This document shows positions 8,473-15,357 of a DNA stretch of 64,000 bases, one piece after another. The translations under genes were made by a program, and so were the position numbers. The stretch is from assembly GCF_024172125.1 (NCBI RefSeq), contig NZ_JAMZEA010000002.1, positions 620,001 through 684,000 of the forward strand, written 5' to 3'. A model generated the notes under the pieces. That model made no database searches. It saw only the letters and a program-made list of their open reading frames with translations, and had not been told where the DNA came from. The DNA is from Actinomadura rupiterrae. GTDB taxonomy: Bacteria; Actinomycetota; Actinomycetes; Streptosporangiales; Streptosporangiaceae. Position 1 is the stretch's first letter. Each line of letters begins with the position of its first letter.

Positions 8473-9023
8473 AGGGTGGCGAGGGCGCGGGCCGTCTGGC
8501 TCTTGACGTTGCCCTCCGAGCAGCCGAGCACCGCGGCGGTCTCGGCCACCGACAGGTCGCAGTAGTAGCGCAGCACGACCGTGGCGCGCTGGCGCGGGCC
8601 GAGGCCCGTCAGGGCGTTGCGCAGGTCGAGGCCGCGCTCGGGGTCGGCGGGGGCGGCGGCCGGCAGGTCGGGCGGCGCGACCAGGGACGTCCGGCGCCAC
8701 CACGCCTTGCGGCGCTCGGCCAGGAACTCCCGGACGAGCACGACCCGCGTGTAGGCGTCCAGGCTCTCCGCCCGGCGGGCCTTCGCCCAGTGCACGTACA
8801 GCTTGTAGATCGTCTGCTGGGCCAGGTCGTCGGCGGACGTCCAGTCGCCGCACAGCAGGTAGGCCGTGCGGCGGATCCAGTCGACCCGCCCCGACACGTA
8901 GGCCGTGTACCCGTCGTCGCCGTCCTCCGCGGCGGCCCCCGCCCCGGCCGGCGTGAGCCGCTTCGCCAGCGGTTCCCCGGACACCGACGCCGTGGCCGTC
9001 ATGAGGTCGTCCATCTCGTGCAT
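8448..9023 (-). CDS. SigE-family RNA polymerase ECF sigma factor
   Basis: 191-residue extracytoplasmic-function sigma factor of the actinobacterial SigE family. Region 2 is seen as the block [29 protein letters not shown], and region 4 as [45 protein letters not shown], whose helix-turn-helix contacts the -35 box. It directs RNA polymerase to a small regulon. Start 9023 (MHEMDDL) was preferred; in-frame ATGs at 9068, 9014 and 9002 are possible. The last codon overlaps the duplicated start of the next gene, so the two are translationally coupled, the usual arrangement of a sigma factor with its membrane-bound regulator. Confidence 0.88.
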   Translation of the reverse strand: [191 protein letters not shown]

Positions 9024-9202
9024 CGCTTCACACCCACCTGATGCGGGCGGCGCCCCAGGGGGTTGCATCGGGCATCGAGGGAACCTCCGGGAAACACCGG
9101 TCCCGCATGGCCGGTTCGGTCAACCAACTATGCGGGACAGATGTTCATGCAGGTCACGCCACGGATATGGGATGCCTCACAGGAAGCGCCCTGCCCTCCG
9201 GG

Positions 9203-9634
9203 TCAGCCCTCGAACCAGTAGTCGAGGTGGACTTTCGCGCCCTCGCCGAGGTCGGCGCGGAAGCCGCCCTCGCCGCGCAGCCCGGCCAGCCCGCCCGTCC
9301 CGGAGCCCGGGACGACGAACCAGTCGCCGCTGACGACGCCGTCCGCGACCGTCCCGCTGTCCTGGAGCAGGAACGTGCCGCTGTGGCCGCCGATCGAGCC
9401 GGTGACGCGCTCGATCCCGACGAAACTGGCCGTCCCGTCGGCGAAGGACGCCTGGAGGAACTCCACGACGCCCGCGCCCTCGATGTCGCCGGAGAAGGTC
9501 TCCTCGACGTGGATGCGGTTGAGCGTGGGGCCGTCCGACGGCTCCTCGTAGGCGGCGGGCTCGTACTTCTGGACGCTGATCTCAGCATTCGCGCGGGTCT
9601 TACCGGACGTGCCGGTCTTGCCGTCAGAACTCAT
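9203..9634 (-). CDS. DUF3224 domain-containing protein
   Basis: 143-residue small beta-barrel-type protein of the DUF3224 family (allene oxide cyclase-like fold is proposed for such lipocalin-size families; not certain here). Features: VEETFSGDIEGAGVVEFLQA, the Gly-rich strand IGGHSGTFLLQDSGT, and the closing GEGAKVHLDYWFEG. No signal peptide. It is the last gene of the ubiX-ubiD-DJ-1 operon, 27 bases after the DJ-1 gene, and carries a good ribosome site (GAAAGCGACC with upstream GAGG weakly visible). The association with a decarboxylase suggests it binds a small aromatic or lipid molecule, but this is inference. Confidence 0.83.
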   Translation of the reverse strand: MSSDGKTGTSGKTRANAEISVQKYEPAAYEEPSDGPTLNRIHVEETFSGDIEGAGVVEFLQASFADGTASFVGIERVTGSIGGHSGTFLLQDSGTVADGVVSGDWFVVPGSGTGGLAGLRGEGGFRADLGEGAKVHLDYWFEG

Positions 9635-9661
9635 AGGGGGTCGCTTTCTGGAAGAGGGAGG

Positions 9662-10399
9662 TCACTGGCCCAGCGCCTGGATGACGAGCTGAGCGGTGGC
9701 GGAACCGGAGTACTGCTGCTGGCCGGTGATGAGCAGCCCGTCGCGGACGGCGTGCGGGCGGAACCGCCCGGCCACGACGAAGTTGGTGTCGGGGAGGGCG
9801 CGCGCCTCGTCCTCGATGCGGAACGGCTGGATGCGCTGCCCGACGAACGCGTCCGCGTAGTCCTCCTCGGAGTTGGCGAAGCCGGTCCAGGTCTTGCCCT
9901 TGACCAGCAGGTCGCCGTTGGAAAGGCGGGTGCGCAGCAGCGCGGCGGTGCCGTGGCAGAGCACGGCGGTGATCTTCCCGGCCTCGTAGCAGGACGCGAG
10001 CAGCGCGTGCACCCGCTCGTCGCTTGCGAACGTGTACATCGGGGCCTGGCCGCCGATGGCGAGGACGGCGTCGTAGTCCTCGATCCGGACGTCCGCCAGC
10101 GGCGGCGTCTTCTCCACGAGCGCCGCGTGCTTCGCGGAGGTGACGAACCCGAGGGTGATCAGGTCCTCGGCGGAGTAGCCGGACTCGTCGCGGGGGTCGC
10201 TCCAGCTGTCGGCGGTGAGCGGCCCGCCGTCCGGGCTGGCGATGTCGACCTCGTAGCCGTGCTGGGTGAACTCCCAGTACGGGTGGGTCAGTTCGGACCA
10301 CCAGAACCCGATGGGCCAGCCGGTCTGCTCCGAGACGGCCGGGTTGGACGCGAGCAGCAGGATCCTCCGGCTGCGCAGGGTGTCGATCGTCGCGGTCAT
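9662..10399 (-). CDS. DJ-1/PfpI-family class I glutamine amidotransferase-like protein
   Basis: 245-residue cytosolic protein of the Hsp31/HchA-like DJ-1 group. The nucleophile elbow is AVLCHGTAAL (Cys about residue 145) and an early Glu-containing loop WSELTHPYWEF sits where these proteins cap the active site; IGGQAPMYTF precedes the elbow. Relatives act as glyoxalase III/deglycase or hydratase-like enzymes on small carbonyls. It lies between ubiD and the DUF3224 gene in one leftward operon, so it may handle an aldehyde or thiohemiacetal made in the same pathway. The exact reaction is unknown. Confidence 0.85.
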   Translation of the reverse strand: MTATIDTLRSRRILLLASNPAVSEQTGWPIGFWWSELTHPYWEFTQHGYEVDIASPDGGPLTADSWSDPRDESGYSAEDLITLGFVTSAKHAALVEKTPPLADVRIEDYDAVLAIGGQAPMYTFASDERVHALLASCYEAGKITAVLCHGTAALLRTRLSNGDLLVKGKTWTGFANSEEDYADAFVGQRIQPFRIEDEARALPDTNFVVAGRFRPHAVRDGLLITGQQQYSGSATAQLVIQALGQ

Positions 10400-10435
10400 G
10401 GGGGGATTCCTCCCTATCGCGGAGTGGGGGTGCGC

Positions 10436-11932
10436 CTAGCGCTCCGGGTAGCCGTACTCGTGCCAGGCGGCGAGGACGCGCCGCTGGACGTCGTCCGGCC
10501 AGCCGTTCTCGAAGCTGCCCTTGACCGGACGATCCCCCTCGGGGAACAGGTCGGCAAGGAGGCAGTTGTAGACGACCTTCCCGGCGCGGTAGGAGTGCTG
10601 CTCGGCCTCGGACAGGTAGACCGAGAGCGCGGCGGTCGGCTCGGCGGGGAAGTGGACCTCGCCGTGCTCGGGGTGGGTGCGGGTCGCGAACGCCCAGACC
10701 ACCTCGTTGATGTCGGTGATGTCCACGTCGTCCTCGACGAGCAGCACCTTCGGGACGCCGAACCCGGCCTTCCCCTGGAAGACGATCTCGCCGATCCGCC
10801 GCGCCAGCTCCGCCGACGAGGCGCCGAGCGACTCGTGCCAGCCGGACCGGACGGCGACGATCAGCCAGTGGTTCGCCGACTCGTAGGAGAACCAGGTCGA
10901 GGCGATCGGCAGCCCGGCGCGGCGGAGCTGGTAGAGGATCTCGGCGGCGTGCATCGTGCCGGTGCCGGTGTGGTCCTCCTCGACCGGCGGCCCGGCCGCG
11001 ACGACGGGCAGGATCGCGCCGTCCCGGTAGGTGATCGCCGAGACGTGGAAGACCGGCTTCTCCGAGACCTCCAGCGCGTTGTAGCCCGGGTACTCGTTCA
11101 TCGGGCCCTCCATGACCGTCTCGTCGAAGGCGACGTGCCCCTCGATGACGATCTCGGCGGTGGCCGGGACGAGCAGGTCCACGGTCTCGGCCGGGACGAC
11201 CTCGATCCCCTCGCCGAACAGCGCGCCGAGGAAGTGCGACTCGTCCGCGCCCTCGGGCAGCGGCATCGCGCCGACGTACGGCAGGCCCGGCTCGACGCCG
11301 AGGGCGACCGCGATCGGCATCGGCTCGCCGCGCTCGGCCCACTGCGCCCGGATGATCCCGAGGTGCTGCGGGCCGGGGATCAGGCAGCCCAGCCGGTCCC
11401 TCCCGGCGATCATCATGCGGTTGATCGACCAGTTCGTCCAGGTGCCGTCGGGGGTGCGGGCGATGTTCATCCCGTACGTCTGGATGTACCGGCCGCCGTC
11501 GTTGCCGTGGATCAGCGGTGTCGGGAACCGGAACAGGTCGATGTCGTCGCCGAGCAGGATGTTCTGCTTGACCGGCGCGTCCTCCTTCGGGACGGTCCGC
11601 GGCGGGACGCCCTCCCGGTCGCGCGCGGCGACGACCGCCTCCATGATGTCCTGCCCGGACGCGTCCGCGGGCAGGCCCAGCGCGAGTGCGATCCGGGCGA
11701 GCGGGTGCGCCGGGGCGGACAGCCCGCCGGGCGCGCCGAGCACCCGGAAGCCAGTGTCCTGGTACCCGGTGATGTTGGTGAACAGCGGCGCGGCGGCGCG
11801 CAGGTCGTAGGAGCGCCGGATGATCGCGCCGATCTCCAGGTTCCAGTCGACCTCGCGCTCCACCCGCTGCAGCTCGCCGATCCTCTCCAGCTCGTCGACG
11901 AACTCGCGCAGGCTGCGCAGATGCTTGGACAT
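10436..11932 (-). CDS. UbiD-family prenylated-FMN decarboxylase
   Basis: 498-residue reversible (de)carboxylase of the UbiD family, which uses prenylated FMN for nonoxidative decarboxylation of aromatic or unsaturated acids. It begins LRSLREFVDELERIGEL, the family's usual N-terminus. The prFMN-site block is YGMNIARTPDGTWTNWSINR with RLGCLIPGPQHLG following, and the conserved acid/base Glu region is DETVMEGPMNEYPGY. Length and domain order are complete. The gene lies directly downstream of ubiX, which makes the cofactor, so the pair is self-sufficient. Closest in plan to phenolic-acid decarboxylase operons (bsdBC/vdcBC); the small third subunit (BsdD/VdcD) is not present here. Confidence 0.92.
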   Translation of the reverse strand: MSKHLRSLREFVDELERIGELQRVEREVDWNLEIGAIIRRSYDLRAAAPLFTNITGYQDTGFRVLGAPGGLSAPAHPLARIALALGLPADASGQDIMEAVVAARDREGVPPRTVPKEDAPVKQNILLGDDIDLFRFPTPLIHGNDGGRYIQTYGMNIARTPDGTWTNWSINRMMIAGRDRLGCLIPGPQHLGIIRAQWAERGEPMPIAVALGVEPGLPYVGAMPLPEGADESHFLGALFGEGIEVVPAETVDLLVPATAEIVIEGHVAFDETVMEGPMNEYPGYNALEVSEKPVFHVSAITYRDGAILPVVAAGPPVEEDHTGTGTMHAAEILYQLRRAGLPIASTWFSYESANHWLIVAVRSGWHESLGASSAELARRIGEIVFQGKAGFGVPKVLLVEDDVDITDINEVVWAFATRTHPEHGEVHFPAEPTAALSVYLSEAEQHSYRAGKVVYNCLLADLFPEGDRPVKGSFENGWPDDVQRRVLAAWHEYGYPER

Positions 11933-11989
11933 GTCTCGTGCGGCCTCTCGGAAACTCTCGGAAGTTTGGAAACTCGGAAGAAGTGAGTG

Positions 11990-12547
11990 TCAGTCGCCCC
12001 AGCGGGGCAGGTCGGGGACCTCGATCCCCAGCAGGTCGAGCGCGCGTCCGGCGGTGTGGTCGACGATCTCGTCCACGCTGCCGGGACGCAGGTAGAAGGC
12101 GGGGACGGGCGGCATCACGATCGCGCCGGACTCGGTCGCCGCGGTCATCGCGCGAAGGTGCCCGAGCGTCAGCGGCGTCTCGCGGACCAGCAGCACCAGG
12201 CGCCGCCGCTCCTTCAGCGTGACGTCCGCCGCGCGGGTCAGCAGGTTGTCGTTCATCGAGTACGCGACGGCCGACAGCGTCCGCACCGAGCAGGGCGCGA
12301 CGATCATCCCGTCCGTCCGGAACGAGCCGGACGCGATCGCCGCGCCGACGTCCGCCGGGCGGTAGGTGACGTCGGCGAGGGCCGCCAGGTCGCGCGCTTC
12401 GAGGCCGGTCTCGTATGCCCGGGTCTGCTGCCCGGCGGGGGTGACGACCAGGTGCGTCTCGATGCCCGCCTTGCGCGCGAGCTCCAGCACCCGCACCCCG
12501 TACGCGATCCCTGTCGCCCCGCTGATCCCGACCACGAGCCGCCGCAC
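11990..12547 (-). CDS. ubiX: UbiX-type flavin prenyltransferase
   Basis: 185-residue flavodoxin-like enzyme that attaches dimethylallyl phosphate to FMN to make prenylated FMN for the neighbouring UbiD. The N-terminal GISGATGIAYGVRVLE loop binds FMN; IVAPCSVRTLSAVAYSMNDNLLTRAADVTLKER carries the prenyl-phosphate-binding residues, and ETPLTLGHLRAMTAATESGAIVMPPVPAFY is the C-terminal signature. Length is normal for the family. First gene of the leftward operon, divergent from a LysR gene, which is the same arrangement as bsdA/bsdBCD of Bacillus subtilis (salicylate response). Confidence 0.94.
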   Translation of the reverse strand: MRRLVVGISGATGIAYGVRVLELARKAGIETHLVVTPAGQQTRAYETGLEARDLAALADVTYRPADVGAAIASGSFRTDGMIVAPCSVRTLSAVAYSMNDNLLTRAADVTLKERRRLVLLVRETPLTLGHLRAMTAATESGAIVMPPVPAFYLRPGSVDEIVDHTAGRALDLLGIEVPDLPRWGD

Positions 12548-12747
12548 GCCGTGCCTCCGTTCCGTCCGCCTGCCGTTCGCGCCTCACCTTCGTGGACGGC
12601 GCCCACGTGCATCAACGGCGAAGTTCTCGTCGAACGATGAGCCACGCTTCTCGATCGCGGACCGGGCCACCGGGCGGGTGCGGCGGCCGCCGGGTCTGGC
12701 AGGATTTCGCCCGGACCAACGGCGCGGAGCGGTCGGGAGGCGGCGCG

Positions 12748-13647
12748 ATGGAGCTGGCCGAGCTGGAGGCGTTCTTCGCCCTGTCGGAGGAGCTGCACTT
12801 CGGGCACGCCGCCGAGCGGCTGCACCTGTCGCAGTCGCGGATCAGCCAGCTCATCCGGGCGCTGGAGCGGGACCTCGGCGCGCCGCTGTTCGCCCGGACG
12901 AGCCGCCGGGTGGAGCTGACCCCGCTCGGCCGGCAGGCCCTGACGATCCTGCGCCCGCCGTACGAGGCGCTGCACGCCGGGTACGCCGAGGCCCGCGCGG
13001 TCGCGCAGGGCGTGGTCGGGCGGCTCAGCGTCGGCTTCCTCGGCGGGGTGAACGGCCCGGCGTTCGCGGGGTTGATCGCGGCGTTCGCCGAGCGGCACCC
13101 GTCCTGCGAGCTGTCCACGCTGGAGGTGCCGATCACCGACTTCTACGGCGCGCTGCGCCGGGGCGAGACCGACCTCACCCTGACCCTGCTCCCGGTGGAC
13201 GAGCCGGACCTCAAGGTCGGCGACCCGATCACGTCGTTCGGCCGGGTCGTGGTGCTGCCGACCGGGCACCCGCTGACCGCCGCTCTCACCGTCGACATCG
13301 AGGCGCTCGCCGGGAACGTCCTGCTGTCCGGGCCGCCGGAGCTGCCCGAGGTGTTCCGCCGGTCGTACTTCCCAGCCGCGACGCCGAAGGGCCGGCCGTT
13401 GGCGTCCCGGGACGGCGGACGCACCTACCAGGAGACGTTCAACCTGGTCGCGACCGGTCAGGGGCTCACCATCACCCACGCCGGGATCGCCGAGCACTAC
13501 CGGCATCCCGGCGTGGAGTTCCGTCCGCTGCGCGGCCTGCCGCCCGCCTACGCGGCGCTGGCCTGGCGGGCGTCGGCCGACAAGCCGCAGATCACCTCGT
13601 TCGCCGCGCTGGCCCGCGCCCGCGCCGTAGGCGTCGGCCTCACCTGA
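12748..13647 (+). CDS. LysR-family transcriptional regulator
   Basis: 299-residue LTTR. Residues 1-60 hold the winged helix (MELAELEAFFALSEELHF then LSQSRISQLIRALERDLG), followed by a linker helix and an effector-binding periplasmic-protein-like domain. The ATG at 12748 has a GGGAGG ribosome site eight bases upstream; the open frame before it does not resemble the family. It is divergent from ubiX-ubiD, so it very likely activates that operon in response to an aromatic acid, as BsdA does. No clear T-N11-A pair was picked out in the 200-base intergenic region. Its 3' end overlaps the next convergent gene by 8 bases. Confidence 0.9.
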   Translation: MELAELEAFFALSEELHFGHAAERLHLSQSRISQLIRALERDLGAPLFARTSRRVELTPLGRQALTILRPPYEALHAGYAEARAVAQGVVGRLSVGFLGGVNGPAFAGLIAAFAERHPSCELSTLEVPITDFYGALRRGETDLTLTLLPVDEPDLKVGDPITSFGRVVVLPTGHPLTAALTVDIEALAGNVLLSGPPELPEVFRRSYFPAATPKGRPLASRDGGRTYQETFNLVATGQGLTITHAGIAEHYRHPGVEFRPLRGLPPAYAALAWRASADKPQITSFAALARARAVGVGLT

Positions 13648-14668
13648 CCGGCGCGTAGAAGTCGGCGACTGCGCCGAACACCTGCTTCGGCTCCCACGGC
13701 ATGTCCGGGTAGGTCGTGCCGAGGCGGTCCTCGTAGACCTTGACGACGCCGTAGCTGGCCAGGTCCAGGTCGTCGCGCGGGTCGGCCGCGTCCGGCCGGT
13801 GCACGTGGTCGTGCAGGGCGAAGGTGAACACGAACGCGCCGTCGACGCCCGCCGCGTCGAAGATCTCCAGCAGCTCGCGCACGTAGGCGGCCTGGCCCGC
13901 CTCGTCGCGCTCGCGCACCTCCTTCAGCCGCACGGGCCCGCGCCGCGCGTCGTACTCGACCACGTCCAGCCCGTGCGCGCCGAGGTCGCCGGCGCCGCGG
14001 TACCCCGCCGACCCGAACTCGGTGATCGCGACGGGCTTCCCCTGCGCGACCAGGCCCCGGACGCCCTCGGCGAACCGGTCGGCGATCTCCGCGGACCGGT
14101 AGAGGTCGACCGAGACGATGTCGAACGCCGTCCAGTCGACCTGTTCCAGCGGCACGGACGCGTACGTCAGCCGCCCGCCGAAGTGCGCGCGGACGACCTC
14201 GACCGCCTTCCCGAGGAACGCGTTCACCCGCCCGCCGACCTGCCCGATGTGCTCGCGGAGCAGGTCGGGCCGGAGCAGGACCGCGACCCGCTCCTCAACT
14301 CGCTCGCCGGGCAGGAAGCCCCTGTTCATCAAGCTCAGCTCCGCGCCCGCGACGAACACGACGTCCGCTCCGGTGCGGCGCAGCCGCTCAGCGCGCTCGG
14401 CGCAGTCGGCGAGCAGGGCGAGGATCTCGTCCTCGTCCAGTTCGAGCGGGTAGGGCGAGAACCAGACCTCCAGCCCGAGGTCCGCCGCGATCCGCGCCGC
14501 CGCCTCCAGCCGCGCCGGGTCGCCGCCCATGATCCGGACGGCGTTGCAGTGCAGGTCGTCGCGGATCACGCGCAGCTCGCGCGCGACGGTCTCCAGGTCG
14601 AAGCCCCGCCGCGAGTTCCCGCCGTTCGCGACGAACCCCGTGTCGTAACTGATCCCCTTGGTGCGCAT
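13640..14668 (-). CDS. TIM-barrel glycosidase-like protein (family often labelled abortive infection protein)
   Basis: 342-residue soluble protein. The sequence has the layout of a clan-A glycoside hydrolase barrel: GISYDTGF (strand 1), LHCNAVRIMGGD, GLEVWFSPYP, FVAGAELSLMNRG (Glu after strand 4), and VAITEFGSAGYRG (Glu after strand 7), with DGAFVFTFALHDH as strand 8. Close relatives in Streptomyces are annotated abortive infection protein without strong support. The two Glu positions suggest a retaining hydrolase. It is divergent from a TetR gene with two GGTAC-N5-GTACC operators between them, so it appears to be that repressor's target. Substrate unknown. Confidence 0.72.
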   Translation of the reverse strand: MRTKGISYDTGFVANGGNSRRGFDLETVARELRVIRDDLHCNAVRIMGGDPARLEAAARIAADLGLEVWFSPYPLELDEDEILALLADCAERAERLRRTGADVVFVAGAELSLMNRGFLPGERVEERVAVLLRPDLLREHIGQVGGRVNAFLGKAVEVVRAHFGGRLTYASVPLEQVDWTAFDIVSVDLYRSAEIADRFAEGVRGLVAQGKPVAITEFGSAGYRGAGDLGAHGLDVVEYDARRGPVRLKEVRERDEAGQAAYVRELLEIFDAAGVDGAFVFTFALHDHVHRPDAADPRDDLDLASYGVVKVYEDRLGTTYPDMPWEPKQVFGAVADFYAPVR

Positions 14669-14684
14669 GCGCTCATCTCCTTAA

Positions 14685-14699
14685 GGTACTTGGCGTACC
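14685..14699. promoter_or_regulatory. TetR-type operator box 1
   Basis: GGTAC-TTGGC-GTACC, a 5-bp inverted repeat with 5-base spacer, 17 bases upstream of the leftward barrel gene. It matches box 2 (14739-14753, read on the other strand) at 13 of 15 positions, with centres 54 bases apart. The pairing of two near-identical dyads in a divergent TetR promoter region indicates operator function; binding is inferred. Confidence 0.72.
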
Positions 14700-14738
14700 C
14701 TAAACATGCTCATGCCGAGGCTGCAAGTGGCCTTGGAA

Positions 14739-14753
14739 GGTACGCCTGGTACC
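14739..14753. promoter_or_regulatory. TetR-type operator box 2
   Basis: GGTAC-GCCTG-GTACC, located 10 bases before the TetR start codon. Its reverse complement GGTACCAGGCGTACC differs from box 1 at two positions. A repressor bound here would cover the regulator's own ribosome site, implying autoregulation. Confidence 0.72.
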
Positions 14754-14763
14754 GGATGCGAGA

Positions 14764-15357
14764 ATGTCCGGCATGACGAGCAGGCCTGCGCGCCGCCGCG
14801 GCGCGGCCCTGGAGGAGGCGATCCTCGGCGCCGCCGTGGACGAGCTGACCGAGTCCGGCTATGCGGGGCTGACCATGGACAAGGTCGCCGCGCGCGCCGG
14901 GACGAACAAGAACGCGATCTACCGCCGCTGGCCGAACCGGCTCGCGCTCGGCATCGCCGCGTACCGGCGGCTCGCGACGGCCGTTCCCGTTCCGGACACG
15001 GGCAGCCTGCGGGAGGACGCGCTGGCGCTGCTGCGCGGCGCGAACCGGCACTGGAGCTCGCCGCTCGGCGCGGTCCTGCGCGAGCTGCTCGCCGCCGCCG
15101 GAGGCGCGTCCGAGCTGGTCGCGCAGTTGCAGGACCAGTCCGGGATCGCCGCGCCCTGGCTGACCGCCCTCGGCCGCGCGGTGGCGCGGGGCGAGGCCGC
15201 GCCCGAGGCGCTGCACCCGCGCGTCGCGACGGTCGCGGTCGTCCTGCTGCGGAACGAGTTCGTCGTCCGGGGCGTGCCGACCGCGCCGGACGACGTGCTG
15301 ATAGAGATCGTGGACGAGGTGTACCTCCCCCTCGTCCGCAACCGTGCGCCTAGCTGA
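14764..15357 (+). CDS. TetR/AcrR-family transcriptional regulator
   Basis: 197-residue repressor. Residues about 12-60 give the TetR helix-turn-helix (LTMDKVAARAGTNKNAIYRRWPNRLAL), and the C-terminal TetR ligand domain follows. ATG at 14764; a second in-frame ATG at 14773 is possible. It is divergent from the TIM-barrel gene and flanked by two matching dyads, so it likely controls both. The 3' end overlaps the large convergent SARP gene by 8 bases. Confidence 0.88.
   Translation: MSGMTSRPARRRGAALEEAILGAAVDELTESGYAGLTMDKVAARAGTNKNAIYRRWPNRLALGIAAYRRLATAVPVPDTGSLREDALALLRGANRHWSSPLGAVLRELLAAAGGASELVAQLQDQSGIAAPWLTALGRAVARGEAAPEALHPRVATVAVVLLRNEFVVRGVPTAPDDVLIEIVDEVYLPLVRNRAPS

Noticed and set aside
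9041-11986. Long rightward open frame (981 codons) opposite the ubiD operon
   Set aside because: Composition (Arg, Gly, Asp, Val runs) is that of an antisense frame, while the opposite strand encodes clear UbiD, DJ-1 and DUF3224 proteins.
13640-14668. Calling this protein an established anti-phage system
   Set aside because: The name abortive infection in relatives is not backed by visible motifs; no defence neighbours exist here, and the fold looks like a glycosidase.
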